A stretch of DNA of 64,000 bases from Arsenophonus sp052171275 (GTDB taxonomy: Bacteria; Pseudomonadota; Gammaproteobacteria; Enterobacterales; Enterobacteriaceae): NCBI GenBank assembly GCA_052171275.1, contig CM125795.1, positions 1,674,001-1,738,000 on the forward strand, written 5' to 3'. Under the pieces are notes generated by a model that saw only the letters and a program-made list of their open reading frames with translations, was not told where the DNA came from and searched no databases. How positions within the stretch are numbered: position 1 is the stretch's first letter; every line of letters starts with the position of its first letter. Below, in pieces: positions 1-13,339 of this stretch. A program made the position numbers and the translations under genes.

Positions 1-2009
1 TCTATAGATTCAGGTAATTCTTTTATACTATATCTCATAAAAAGTTCTGCTTTTAGGAATGGATAGATAAGTGTAACTTGATAAGTAATATCATTACGTT
101 GAAGACTTATATTATGCAATATAACGTTAATTATTAAAGAAGGTAAAACTAGTAAATGAATAATATTATTTCGATAATAAGACATTAATACTGCATTTTC
201 ATTTGATAACATAATAATATCATCACCCATACTATCATAATTCATTTCAAATTTATCTAATTCTAATGCTTCTTCAAACAGTTGTTCAGCGGTTTTATTT
301 GGTATTGTACTATCCTTACTATAAGGAACATTTCTTAATATTTGAAGATAGCATTCTATCTGATCAATTAGTTGTTCTTTAGTTAATGCGCGTTGATTCG
401 AAGCTAATAAGGCTGTAGAATATAAGTTTACAGCATTAACAGTAGCTGTGTTATTAATTTTAACCATAATCTTATGAGCTAATTGAGTTACAATTGAGTT
501 TAACCATATTGGACGTTGTGACTCAATACAATTAATAGATTGGCGCCATTCTGGAATATATTTGTTTAAATATTGTGTTAGTGAAATTGGTTGCCCGAAG
601 TTGACATAAGCTTGTCCTAACTTACGTAATTTACATAAACCTTTTAACATTGAAAATAATCCTTCTTTCTCTTTCGCTGCACCTTTTAATTCTTTTGCAT
701 AAGTAGCAACTTCTAATACATGTTCATAACCTATATAAATAGGAACGATAGTGATTTGACGTGAATCACATCGTAGCATTGCTTGTAATGTCATTAATAA
801 TGTGCCTGTTTTTGGTTCTAGTAATCGGCCAGTCCGTGAACGCCCGCCTTCAATAAAATATTCAATTGAATAACCACGTGCAAATAATTCACTGAAATAT
901 TCACGAAATATTGTTGAATAAAGTTTATTTCCTTTAAAAGATCGACGAATAAAAAAAGCACCTAAGTGACGAAAAATTTGGCCAGCAGGCCAGAAATTAA
1001 GATTGATACCTGCGGCTATATGTGGTGGAACTAAACCTTGATGATAAAGTACATAAGAAAGTAATAAATAATCCATATGACTACGATGAGATGGAATATA
1101 GACAATCTCATGGCCATCTTCAGATAATTTCCGAACTCGTTCAGCATATTGAACATTAATTCCTTTATATAGTTTATTCCATGTCCAACTAAGTACATAA
1201 TCAGCAATGTTAATCGCTCTATAAGAAAAATTAGCAACAATTTCTTCCATAATAATAATTGCATTATTTTTTGCTTTATCAAGTGATATCTTTTTTACTT
1301 TAGATTCATCTTCAATTGCTTTTTCAATTGCTTTTGAAGTTAATAATTTATTAAATAAATCGTTCCTTATAGGAAGTTTTGGACCAAAATTGGCTAATCG
1401 TTGCCGTGAATAATGAATTCTAGCTACTCGAACAAGTTTATTAGCGATAATTTTATCATTACCATATTCATCAGATACTTGACGTAAAGAAATAATAGGA
1501 GAAAAGCGAATAAAACTATTACGACCTAACCAAATAATAGTAAAAAATTTTTGAAGACCATTAAGTAAACGTAAATTAGGAATTTTCTCCTGTCCTTTTA
1601 TACCGAGAGCTTGACCAAAAACTACTGATATAGGTAACACCTGAATGTTTAATTCAGGATTATGGCGATGAAGATCAAGATAAGTAGTAAATATTTTAAC
1701 CGAATTTTTACGTTGATTCAGCGAATAATAGTGGAATATACGTGGGCCGTCATCGATAAAAACATAGATAGGTAATTTAATTTCGTTTATTTCAATCTGA
1801 TCTAATAAATCAGGTAAGCCAATAGAACAACATTTATGACGTAACATTAATAAATCTATTTTAGAATGATAAGGTAATACATATAAAAAAGGACGATTGA
1901 TATCAAGACGTAATTCTTTAACTGGATTTACTGGTATAAGTTTACTTTTAACCAGAAATTTAATTGGTAAATTTAATAAATTATAATAAATTTTACGCCA
2001 ATATAACAT
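1..2009 (-). CDS. plsB: Glycerol-3-phosphate acyltransferase, C-terminus cut by window edge
   Basis: PlsB transfers an acyl chain from acyl-ACP or acyl-CoA to position 1 of glycerol-3-phosphate, the first committed step of phospholipid synthesis, at the inner membrane. The ATG is at 2009 and 669 codons are open to the left edge; the E. coli enzyme has 807 residues, so about the last 140 lie outside. The N-terminus (MLYWRKIYYNLLNLP) matches the family start. All acyltransferase motifs are visible: the HX4D catalytic box in SHRSHMDYLL (around 1070-1100), FFIRRSFKGNKLY, the glycerol-phosphate-binding EGGRSRTGRLLEPKTG and VPIYIGYE. The frame is clean throughout, so it looks functional as far as it is visible. 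In E. coli its neighbours are dgkA and lexA; here the upstream side is 4 kb of empty DNA. Identification is very secure; integrity of the missing end is unknown. Confidence 0.97.
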   Translation of the reverse strand, partial: MLYWRKIYYNLLNLPIKFLVKSKLIPVNPVKELRLDINRPFLYVLPYHSKIDLLMLRHKCCSIGLPDLLDQIEINEIKLPIYVFIDDGPRIFHYYSLNQRKNSVKIFTTYLDLHRHNPELNIQVLPISVVFGQALGIKGQEKIPNLRLLNGLQKFFTIIWLGRNSFIRFSPIISLRQVSDEYGNDKIIANKLVRVARIHYSRQRLANFGPKLPIRNDLFNKLLTSKAIEKAIEDESKVKKISLDKAKNNAIIIMEEIVANFSYRAINIADYVLSWTWNKLYKGINVQYAERVRKLSEDGHEIVYIPSHRSHMDYLLLSYVLYHQGLVPPHIAAGINLNFWPAGQIFRHLGAFFIRRSFKGNKLYSTIFREYFSELFARGYSIEYFIEGGRSRTGRLLEPKTGTLLMTLQAMLRCDSRQITIVPIYIGYEHVLEVATYAKELKGAAKEKEGLFSMLKGLCKLRKLGQAYVNFGQPISLTQYLNKYIPEWRQSINCIESQRPIWLNSIVTQLAHKIMVKINNTATVNAVNLYSTALLASNQRALTKEQLIDQIECYLQILRNVPYSKDSTIPNKTAEQLFEEALELDKFEMNYDSMGDDIIMLSNENAVLMSYYRNNIIHLLVLPSLIINVILHNISLQRNDITYQVTLIYPFLKAELFMRYSIKELPESI

Positions 2010-5000
2010 ATATTAAATTATAACCTCTAATTTTTATATAAATCTTCTTTAATCATATCAGAAATAGTAATTAATATCAGTTTAAAAATAATTTTATTTT
2101 AAATATTTTTTATATTTAAAAATAGTAAACAAAATAAAAAACTTAATGAAAATTACTAAAGTAAACAGTTATAAGTTGTTATACTATCTACTTTAAATAA
2201 TGAAACTTAGTTGATAAAATAAAAAGAATTATAAATAAAAAGTGATTAGGTTTTTATTGTTATAATTATGACTCTTTCTTTACTTAAAGTAAAATAGATA
2301 GCATAATTATTATTTAATAATTTAATAGTTATTAATAAATTATTATTTAATTATTAATTAGTGCAATTATTGTAATTAATAATTTTAATTTGATAAATTT
2401 TATTATAAAAAAACTCTTTATGAAGAAATATTTCATAATATAAACTCAAAAATTATTTTTATAAGATTTAATTAATTTGAATTTTACTAATTTATGTTCT
2501 AAAATTTTTTTTATTTTATATTTTAATTGTAAAAAACTAGAATTTTATATATTTAACAATATTAAGTATTTATATATAAGATAAGCTATATAATGATAAT
2601 TTTGTAAAAATAAATAACTTATAATAAAGGTGTTATATATGAAAATAGTATTTAAAATAAGTAAATAATCCTATTGCTTTAGTAATATATAAGCATCTTA
2701 ATAAATAAGTATATTTTTATTACATAAATTATTAATTTTAATTAAAGTTTATTTTTTTATTTTAAAATATAGTAAAATACTGTTATAATGTTTTATGTAA
2801 AAGGGGTGTAGGGGTAAAGAAATATTTTTTAAATTTATGATAAAGTTTATCTACTAAAAGAAAATATCAATATCTAGAGCTAGATATTGATATTTTATTG
2901 ATATCGATTAATGATATGATATAGAAAAGTATAACTACATGTTAAAATATCAAAAAATATTATCTGATTAAAACTATTATTTTTTTAAACCTAAATAATA
3001 ATTTTTTATTTTAAATTAAAATATTGATATAAAAAATATTAGAATCATATATAGATATTGATTCATTTCATGTAAATAAGATAATGGACAATATATAGAT
3101 ATAAAAGAAAAATAATTTGTTATACATCAAATTATTAACGATAAAATAAAGATTAAGAATTTTAAATATTAAAATAGATGACGTTTAAGTTTAAATTAAT
3201 TTTTAAAATTAATTTATAGGTATAAAACTTAATTAATTAAATAACTTATATTATTGATATTACGTATAGTATAAATTTTTTATTTATGTTTTAGTCATTT
3301 ATATTTAATTAATTTTTCAAATAAATTTAGTTTAAGTTCATTAAGCAAAATATTATTTTTATTTAATTTATTAAATTTAATATCTAACTAACTATTATAT
3401 TAAATATATATATTATTTTTATTTTTTTAAAAAATAATTTTTTAAATGATTAGCATTTTTTTAATATTTAAGTATAATATTTAATTTTATTATATTTTTT
3501 AAATTTTAGAACAATGTAAATGTACACAATCTTTTATTCTAAATAATAGTAAAAGATAATCGTAAATTAATTTTATTTACTAATTTTTACGATATCAGTT
3601 TCTATAATTTACCGTTATTTTCTATAATATTTTCGCAAATGTTATATATTAATATAATTAAAGTATATTTAAGATTACAAAATTATGGCAAATAATATAG
3701 GTATTTATTGATTATATTTTATTAATAGGATCTTTGTTCTAATAAAAATTCTAGTCAGATATAAATAGTTAATTACTTATCTTTATATTTAGAAAATCTA
3801 AGCATTTAGAATAATTATAAGCACTAATTGTACATGATTTATCTACTATAAGTGATAGTATTTCTTTTTTTGCTTGAAAGAATATTTTATGATATTTTAT
3901 AATATAAGCTATCTTATTCTAAAGTAATATTATTATAATAATATTATTATTAATATTCTTAATATTTAGTTTATTCTAAAGTAGATAATATTTTTTATTT
4001 TTTTTAAAAATATTTTTTATTTTACTAGATGATAAAATAATACTTTTTAAAAAACTATGATGAATAATCTTTTAGATTTAAAATCTTAACTATTTAGTAA
4101 AAACTAAAAATTATTTCATAAATTAAAATTAATAATTATAAAATATATGACAAGCTTTTTTCTTATAAAAATTTCTTTTTTCACTTAAATTACCATTATA
4201 ATTTTATTATATTATTTAATAATAAGCATTAAAAGAATACTTAATATTTTTATCTACTTTAATAAAACTTTAATTAATTATACTAAATATACAATATTTT
4301 ATATCTATAGATTATCTGCTAACGACAGTAAGTAAATTTACAGTTAAAAATGTGTTTAATTATCTGAAAAGATATCTGTTTATCTAATGATTTTTTTTAA
4401 AATTGATATACTTATAATTATCAAAAATAGTCTTGATGATAGGATAAGATTTCTCTATCTTTTTTGAATATTTTTTATTGATTAGCTATTTTAACTAAGC
4501 TAATTTATATAGATACTCTTTTACATTAAAATAATAAATAACATTTTTATTATTTAAACTTTATTGTCTTAAAAATATTTAAATATTTAAATTAAAATTA
4601 ATCAATTTCTATTATTTTTTATCTTAAAAAGATCAATTTAATAAAAAAATTAAAAAATTTTAAAAATGATTTTTAATTAATTAAACTTATCTTTAAATTC
4701 TAAGCTTTATATAAGTAAATATTAATGATAAAATATTTATTTTTAAATTAAATATCATGATATTTTAAATTTAAATTATTAATAACTAACTAAAGTTAGT
4801 TTTATTAAACTTTTACTATAATAAATAGATTAATATATTTATTATTTTTAAATTATTTATTAAAATTTTGATTAAAATTTTTTTTAAAAAAATAAAAATA
4901 TCATTTAATGAACATTAAAGTATATAATATTGAAACTTCCTATAATTAAGGTAATATTTATCTTAATATTTATAATGAAATTCATAAAAAAAGTAAAAAT

Positions 5001-6092
5001 AAATTATTTTTATTAAAATTACAACATTAATTGATATATTTATTACATTCTGTTTTTTAATGTTAAAATAGAGTTATTGATTTATTTTCTTTTTTATAAT
5101 TAATCATTTTTTAAATTAAAAATTAATTAAAAAAATAATATTAAATATTAAAGTAAATACATAATAATTTCTTTTTTAAATAAAAGAATCATTATTAATG
5201 AGATTCTAGATAAACTATTATTTTACTTAGATAAATTTCATTTATCATATAATAAATTATTTAAATAAAATTTATTATAAAGATCTTTTTTATTTATTAA
5301 TTTCAATATCTAATATATTTTTATATAATCTAATTATAAATTATTAAAATAATGATAAAACAAAATATTTAGTTTTATTCTAAGTTTTATTAATCTTATT
5401 ATTTTATTTTTAATATTTAAAATTAAAAATCTTAAATAAGTAATTACTTATAAAAAAAGTATATTTTTATATATGATTTATTAAAATTTATTAATCAGTT
5501 ATTTATATAAAATTATTAATAATCTATATTTATTAATATATACTATAGATGAAAAGATAATAGTTAATAGTCTTATCTAATAAAATTTAACATAATAAAA
5601 AATTATTATATTTATTAAAAAAGTTTAAAATAAATCTTTAACCAAGTTTTTAATAAAAATACTATTTAATATTATATTAAATGCTATATTAATGAATATA
5701 AGTTTATTAATATCTGATTATATTATTTTCTATAAATATCTATTTTCATAAATATTATTTATAATTAATCAATAATAAATTAATTTTATTAATAATTATT
5801 AAATTTATAATATTTATAATTATTAATGAAAAAACTATTTTAAATATTTTAAATAATAATTTAAGTAATTCATTTTTCTAAATTATATAATAATAAGAGT
5901 AAGAGATGCTTTAATAAATTATTATTTTTTATTATTTAATAAATTTTGGTTTTATTATTAAAACTTATAAATTAATATTAATATCTTAATAAGAATTGTT
6001 TTATAGAAGACTATTAGTAAGATAGTTAATGCTGTTATTAATTTTAATAATTGATATTACTATTTTAGTAAGTATTGAATTATCTATTTCAA
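2010..6092. other. 4.1-kb gene-free, A+T-rich spacer between plsB and bax
   Basis: No open frame with protein-like composition was found on either strand. The stretch is dominated by A/T runs. Two things stand out: a 16-bp perfect hairpin at 2861-2896 and a short G-rich patch just before it (about 2797-2816, containing AGGGGTGTAGGGGTAAAG). They may be the last trace of a decayed gene and its terminator, but I cannot identify a gene. Confidence 0.7.
2861..2896. repeat. Perfect inverted repeat, 16-bp arms, 4-base loop
   Basis: AAAATATCAATATCTA (2861-2876) is followed by loop GAGC (2877-2880) and its exact reverse complement (2881-2896). A GAGC loop closed by TA pairs is more ordered than the surroundings. 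The last four bases of the right arm are T, so it could have been an intrinsic terminator. No gene ends here now. Confidence 0.75.
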
Positions 6093-6890
6093 TTAAATAT
6101 GTTTTGATATATTTTTTTGAATTTGGATAATTAATTTTTTATTACTTGAGAATACTTGTTGCAAGTAATGATTATACGTTTTTCCAAGCTGTGAATAATT
6201 TTTTAAATTATCAATTAATATGCTAGTATTTAATGAATTCTGAGTTTTACGCTGTAGTTCGCGTGAATCACGTAATAACTGATAAGCATTATTAGTATTC
6301 AAATTCATTAAGTATGCATTAATAGATGCATCAATAGATGAATAAATTACATAACCTTTGATTGCGTTTTTATTATATATACATTTACGCCAACATTTCA
6401 TACCAAATAAGTTATTATTTTTCTCTGCTAAACCAGAAGTCCCCCAACCTGATTCTATTGCTGCTTGCGTAACTACAAAATCGATAGGAATAATATCAAC
6501 TCGATTTAGTAACTTATTCCAATTTAAGATAAGATGTGAACTACATTTTATATTATAATTTGTACAAATATGATTTAAACGTTTTTTATCATTGTAGTTC
6601 CAATTTTTATTGAAACGCTTTAATAACAACCACTGACGATCTTGCATAATATTGTAATTATATTTTTCAATTATTGGGATAATAGTTTTTAAAAATGCTT
6701 TCTTACGAATAGTTCCTGATTGGTATTTCCTCATATTAGGTAAACGAGTTAATTCTTTTTTCTGCACAGATTTTTGATAATATTCTTTTAAAGATAAATT
6801 GGTATTAGATGATAAATAAGTAAAACTAGATAAAAATAATAATATGAAAAAAACAAAGATGGCGTTAAACCTCATCGATTGAGATGACAT
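6093..6890 (-). CDS. bax: Bax-like peptidoglycan glucosaminidase
   Basis: Predicted exported murein hydrolase of the Bax family (265 residues; E. coli Bax has about 274). Residues 9-29 form a hydrophobic segment after a short polar N-terminus, a signal peptide or membrane anchor. The middle carries the family stretch NMRKYQSGTIRKKAFL. The glucosaminidase domain occupies roughly residues 130-260, with the presumed catalytic Glu in TQAAIESGWGTSGLAEKNN followed by NLFGMKC. Another family signature, VIYSSIDASINAYLMNLN, follows. The ATG at 6890 has a good Shine-Dalgarno (AAGGAG, 8 bases upstream), which fixes the start. It sits alone between two gene-free stretches. Retention of an intact wall hydrolase in so eroded a region suggests selection. 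Its cellular role in E. coli is poorly defined, so function beyond murein cleavage is inference. Confidence 0.92.
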   Translation of the reverse strand: MSSQSMRFNAIFVFFILLFLSSFTYLSSNTNLSLKEYYQKSVQKKELTRLPNMRKYQSGTIRKKAFLKTIIPIIEKYNYNIMQDRQWLLLKRFNKNWNYNDKKRLNHICTNYNIKCSSHLILNWNKLLNRVDIIPIDFVVTQAAIESGWGTSGLAEKNNNLFGMKCWRKCIYNKNAIKGYVIYSSIDASINAYLMNLNTNNAYQLLRDSRELQRKTQNSLNTSILIDNLKNYSQLGKTYNHYLQQVFSSNKKLIIQIQKNISKHI

Positions 6891-9800
6891 AAGTGCTTCT
6901 CCTTATTTTAAAATTAAATAAAATTACATAAATACAAATAAATAAACTTAACTACTACTATATATTATTAATTAATTTAAATTTTACTAAAATATAAAAA
7001 TGATATTTTTATAAAAATAATTAAATTTAATTAAACATATATCCATTAATGTTAACATTTTATTTGTAGTAAAATTAATAATTTTATTACTATTTTAATC
7101 ATATAAATTATTGATGATTTTATTTGGTTGAATTTTTTATTAAAGTTTTTATAAAAAATAATTATATTTATAAAATATAAGAATATTTACTCTTAACTTA
7201 AGTAATTTCAATTTATAGAAAATTGTTTATTACTTATGGTTATTGTTATTATTATAAAATAATAAGTTTTCTTTATAGAAAATATTTTTATATTACTTAT
7301 CTGATAATATGTTACTAGTTAAATCATACTTAATTACATTAAAATTTATAATTTTGAAAATTTTTTTTAAATATAAACCTCTTTTTTAATAAAATATTTT
7401 TCTTATTTTATTTGATAAATAATTTTAATTATTTAAATCTAACTATATAATATCTATTTAATTATAGTAGTTTTAAACTAAAAAACAAACGAGTTTATAT
7501 TTTAAAATTAGTTTAAAACAAAACAAATATAGAATATATATAATAAGTTAATAAAAAGATTTTTTAATAAAAATTGTTTTTCTTAAAAACTAAGTAATAA
7601 TCTATAATTATAATATTTTTATTTAATTTAATTTCATATTAAAAAATTTATTTTAGTACTAAATAAATACTTAGTATATAATATTTCAAATATATCATAT
7701 TTTATATATTTATTTTAAAAATATTAATTTATAATTTATTTAAATTTAATAATAATTTTAAATAATATAATAAAATATACATTATAATTTATAGTATTAT
7801 TTTGCATAAATAATCTCAAAAAAATCCTTTTTATATTATTAAAAATAAAAGACCTTATTTTATTAGAAATAATAAAAATATATTATAATATATAAAATAT
7901 ATTATAATAAATAATACTTATCTTATTTTTTTTGATTAAGATATTATTTTAAATAAAAAGGAATTTTATATTTTCTAAGTTTATTTTTTAAATAAAAATT
8001 AAATACAATAAAATCTTAACTATTATTAATAGATTTTTTATTAAGTATAATAGAACAGTATATATACATTTATTTAAGAAATTTTCTTATAACAAATATT
8101 TAATTATTAAATTATTATGTTTTATAATTAATAAAAATAAAATAATAATATTTATAAAATAATAAATCTACTTATAAGTCTTTAAGATAAAATAACCTTA
8201 TCTAATTTATAAATATAAAAATTTTTTTTAAAAAATATTATATTATAAAAAATAAATAAACTTTTTTATTAAAATATTATTTATTTATAAATATAATTTA
8301 TTATAATATAAAAACTACTGCTATCACATTAAATATAATCTTAAATAATATATCATAGTAACTAATAATTCTCACTTTAGATCTAATTATAATTTTAGCA
8401 ATTTTAAAATTAAATGTTACTTAAACAGTATATTTTATATTAAGAATATTAAATAATATATCTAATAAGAAAACTTTATTTAAAATTAATCTATATTATT
8501 AATATTAATATTAAGGCATTAAATAGAATAATTATATATTTTTAGATATCTATAGTTATAGTATATATACTTTGCTATTTTTTTTAACCTTAAAATTATA
8601 GATATATAATTTTTTAAAAAATAATTTATAGGATAATTTAGTTATATGTTAAATGAAGAATTAAAATATTCTATATACTTATTAAAAATTAATATTATTG
8701 ATATCTATCTATCTATATCATCATTAAATGATATTTTAAAATAAATATATAACAAATTAAAATAATCTGATATCTATTACATTAATATAATTATCTAAAT
8801 AATCTAAGATATATTAAGATTAATAATCATAATTAGTATTTAAAACAATAAAATATTATTTATATTTATATATAAATATAAATAATTATATCATAATAAA
8901 TTTTTATTTTAAATATTATAACATTGAATATATTTCATATAGAATTTAATTCTTTCTGAAAGAAAAAATAAAGATATATTTAGTTTTAAAAACTTCAGTT
9001 TTTATAAAAAATTTATTTTGAATAATAAGATATAATTATTTATTTCTAAAATATAAAATTTTCTTAACTATTATTTATTTAGTAATATTGTTATATTCTT
9101 GTTTATTATATATATAATAATTATATTTCATATAATATAATTTATATAAAATTTAATTTTTTATCAAATGATTTTATTCATATTAAAATTAACTTGAGCA
9201 TATCATATTATCTATTTTAGATTTTAATTATTTAAAATAGATAAAATTTATATCTATTTTAATGTTTTACATAAATTATATGTTTATTTTTATTAAAATT
9301 ATGGCTATAATTCAATATTTAATTAACAAATATATTTTTAAAATTTTTAAAAAATAGATTTGAATTAAAAATAATAATAAATTTACTAATTATATTAATA
9401 ATTGTATAAATTATAATTATATATATTTATAATTAATTTTTAATTAATTATTTATTTTATCATTAATACCATTATTTTTTTGTTATTTAAATAGTCTTAT
9501 ATAATATAAAATTATTAATTTATTTAATATTTTATAATATTTTATGTTATATAAGATTAAAAAATCTTAAAACTATAAAATTGAATTTTAATAAAATACT
9601 TAATTATAAATTATATAATTAAGAGGATATTTATTAATAGTTTTTATATTTTTAAATCTTTTATATTTATTAATAATAAATATTATTAATTTCTTAATAA
9701 TTTCATATAATTTAAAAGATATAAAAATATGGATTTTAATTAATCTCTATTCAATATTAACTTTATAAGTTTTTTAGTATATATAAACTTACTTTATATA

Positions 9801-10460
9801 ATTGTATGTAATTACGTTTATAATAAATGATTAATAAATAAGAAATATTTTTCTATTTATATAATTAACATTATTATTTTATATAATGTATTTTACAACA
9901 TTTCATAAAAGTATTTATTTCATAAATTGTTATTTATTTATATTTAAGTATATAATAAATCAAATAATTAAAGATATTAAAATTAGCAATTAAAACTTAT
10001 TTAATAATTTAATCAAATTAATTGAATTAATCATATAGATAAATTATCTTAGTAAAGATATTTTTACTTTAATTAAAAAGTTCTTGTTTGATTACATTAT
10101 TAAATAATAATTTTAATCATTATTATTTTATATAATTTTAATATATTTTATAAATTTTACACCATATAATATATATAACTTATATATAATTAGAATTAAA
10201 ATTAATAATAAAATTATAGTTTTCATAAAAAATTCTTTATTATTTATTATAAAATAAAATCAAATAACTTATTTTATAAAATAAATTTTATATAAAAACA
10301 AAATATAATATTTTAATATAAAAATAAATATAATTTAAATATATAATTAATATTATATTGATAATTATTAATTTAATTAAAAAATAATTTTATAAATTTA
10401 AGATTTCATTAGTTAGTTACTGCTAATTTAAAAAAAATTTTATATAATTAAAATAATAAT

Positions 10461-10496
10461 ATAATAAAATATATTAATATTAATATATTTTATTAT
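10461..10496. repeat. Loopless palindrome, 18-bp arms, A/T only
   Basis: The arms 10461-10478 and 10479-10496 are exact reverse complements, centred on AATATT. It contains no G or C, so in this composition it is only moderately surprising. No flanking gene. Confidence 0.6.
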
Positions 10497-11145
10497 TAAT
10501 TATTTATAAATTAATAACGATAATAAATTATTATTAATTTATATTTGAATAAAATAAATAATAAGATGTTTTTTTTATTAAAATTAAAATTTAGTAATGA
10601 AATTCATTTATAGATATATATCTATAAATCATTACTATATAAATATAGTAGATTTATTAATTTAAGAAAAAACATTATCTAAAATATTTTTATCTAAAAT
10701 AAAGATCAATCAGAAACAATGATTACTTAATATAAAATTAACTTAATAGATTTATATCAGTATATTATATTTAATTAATTAAGTTATAATATTAATATAT
10801 TAATATTATAACCAATAAAAGATAATTAAAAAAAATAAATAAGAAAGTTATAAAATTAAATAATTTATTTTATCATCATATAGCATTTATTTATAATAAA
10901 AATATAATTTTAATTATTTGTTTCATTTTTGATAATTAAATTTTTCAAAATAATTATATTTTATAAATTAATTATTAAAATAATAAAATAATATATATAA
11001 ATACTGTTATAATTAAATATATCAAAAAACATTTTTATAAAATAAAATATATTTTATCATTTTAAATAATTAAAAAAAATATTATTATATTTAATAAATA
11101 TTAATTTATTATCATTTATAATATTTAATTATATCTAATTATATA

Positions 11146-11185
11146 ATATCAAAATCAATTTCTTTATATCAAAATCAATTTCTTT
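11146..11185. repeat. Tandem duplication, two 20-bp units
   Basis: The unit ATATCAAAATCAATTTCTTT occurs at 11146-11165 and again, identical, at 11166-11185, followed by ATAT, the start of a third unit. Exact identity in otherwise diverging spacer implies a recent duplication. Confidence 0.8.
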
Positions 11186-11933
11186 ATATATTGATAATAT
11201 ACTTATCATTACTTTATTATATATTTTATTAGTTTTTTTTAAAATTTATTATTTTAATTATGATAAAGTAAATAAAATTAATAATAAATATTATATAATC
11301 TTATTTTTTTAAAAATAAAATGTAAGACAATTTCTATATATATTACTATTGATATTAATATTATTTTAAATAATATTTTCATCATCAAATGAATAGATAA
11401 ATTTATTTAACTAAAGTTAATAAATAGAATAATTTTAATAATTATCTATATAATTTCTATTATATTAAATTAATTTTAAATATCATAATTAATTTAATAT
11501 AATTAATTTAATAATAAAACTATATGATAGTATAGTATGATAATATTTAATATATTTAAATTTTAAAAAAATAATATTATTATAAATAATAATTTAATTA
11601 AACTAATAATTCTTTTGAGAAATATTAAATAAAGATTTTTATAAATAAAATTAAATAACTTTAATAATATTAAATACTATTATAATTATTTCAATTTAAA
11701 TTATTAAAAAATAAAAACTATAGATTATCATAAATTTTAAATATATTATTTTTAATAAAATATATCAAAAGATAAATAAAAAAATATTCTATAATAATTA
11801 AAATATATAATTTTAATTATTTTTATATTTTAACTTTAAAATATAAAAAATTCTAATAATTATTAAATTTTAAAATTTAATAATTTTAAATATTAATTAA
11901 AGATAATTTTATTTACTGATATTCAATAACTCT

Positions 11934-11971
11934 ACTATATAATTTATTTAAACTTAAATAAATTATATAGT
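11934..11971. repeat. Perfect inverted repeat, 18-bp arms, 2-base spacer
   Basis: ACTATATAATTTATTTAA (11934-11951), spacer AC, then its exact reverse complement (11954-11971). No gene nearby. Confidence 0.65.
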
Positions 11972-12118
11972 AATTATATTTATAATATCATAAGACTTAT
12001 TTATAACTTAAAATCAATATCAAAATTTAATATTAAACTTAATTAAAAAATAAATTTATTTTAAAGAAATTAAAAATAAATAACAATAATATCTATCATT
12101 TTAATAATTATTAATAAC

Positions 12119-12202
12119 ATGATAAAAATAAATTTTACGAATTTAGATAGTTATTCTAAGATCACGTATCCTATGATAAAATTAAGATATATCCAGGTAT
12201 AA
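12119..12202. other. Island of higher G+C with a 27-codon frame
   Basis: The plus-strand frame starts with ATG at 12119 and ends with TAA at 12200-12202. It includes the stretch LDSYSKITYPMIKLRYIQV. The complementary strand also reads a hydrophobic stretch without stops. Base composition differs visibly from the flanks (ATCACGTATCCTATG, ATATCCAGG). It could be a degraded coding remnant. I do not recognise it, and its length is well within chance. Confidence 0.2.
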
Positions 12203-12507
12203 AGTAAATAAACTTATCATTAATTAAGTAAAATATAGTTAAATGAAAGTTAAGTAAAAGTAATAAAATACATACGTAACTTTATATTTATAATATTACT
12301 TTATAAATCAATTAAGTTATTAATAAAATAATAATAAAATAAATAATTATTTGAACTTCAAATAATTATCATATTAATAATCTTTAAAACAAAATTCATT
12401 GTAATATTCACTAAAATAAGCTAATTAATTGATTCATTTAATTACTATTATTATTAAAGTATTAATGAGTTTTTTAATAAAAAGTATCATACTAAAAATA
12501 ATTTTAC

Positions 12508-12531
12508 AAAAATTTTTCTAAAAATTTTTCT
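12508..12531. repeat. Tandem duplication, two 12-bp units
   Basis: AAAAATTTTTCT is present twice in direct tandem (12508-12519, 12520-12531). Likely replication slippage. Confidence 0.7.
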
Positions 12532-13272
12532 TTATTATAATCTCAATATATTTTTAGTTATTATTATTTTAAATAAAATGTTTATATGAAAATAAAATTT
12601 TCCATTAAATCTAAATAGTTAATCAACAAAATAATTGATTGCTAATCAGTGTTTAAAGATACTAAAATTAATATTTTTGATAGTTTATTAAAAATAATAC
12701 ATCGTTATAAAAAACTAGTTTAAATAATATTTAAAAAATTATGAATACTTTATTATAAATGATATAATAAAAAATTAAATTTAATTTATTTCTTGAAAAC
12801 TTTATAAAAATTTCATATATAAGACTTACCGTATTATATAACAATTTTATTATTATATAGTTTTATGTATTAAAAAAATAAATATTTTTATATACCATTT
12901 CTTTTTATTTAAAATCAATAGTAGAAGTAATATATTTTTTAGAACATAACTAAAAAATAATAATATATAAGTAGTAACTATATCTATCATTTTCGTTTGA
13001 AATAAAACATCAACTTTCATTCTATTAATTTTAATATCCTATTAAGGTTAATAATTTATTTCTCCTTATTAACGTTATAATAAATAAGACTAATAAATTA
13101 TACATAAAAGATAAATTTATAATAGTAATATATATTATAAAAATAATTAATACATCTATAAAATTTATAATATTTAGTTATTTTATAACTAAATATATTT
13201 ATTAATAATTAAATTATCATATTATTATTAATAAATATAGTTTTTAATGGCTTAAATATTTTAATAAGATAG

Positions 13273-13325
13273 ATTAAATTTATTATAAGATTTTTTTATC
13301 AAAAAGATCTTATAATAAATTTAAT
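13273..13325. repeat. Inverted repeat, 25-bp arms, one mismatch, 3-base loop
   Basis: The left arm starts ATTAAATTTATTATAAGAT and runs from 13273 to 13297. Loop ATC is followed by a right arm, 13301-13325, that is complementary except at one position (T opposite G). It is the longest foldback in the desert. It lies about 15 bases from the stop end of the minus-strand frame at 13340-13489, on the side where a terminator would sit. Confidence 0.75.
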
Positions 13326-13339
13326 TATAGATAATAAGT

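Noticed and set aside
1031..1282. 83-codon minus-strand frame overlapping plsB
   Set aside because: It lies in another frame of the same strand inside an intact plsB and only reflects low G+C.
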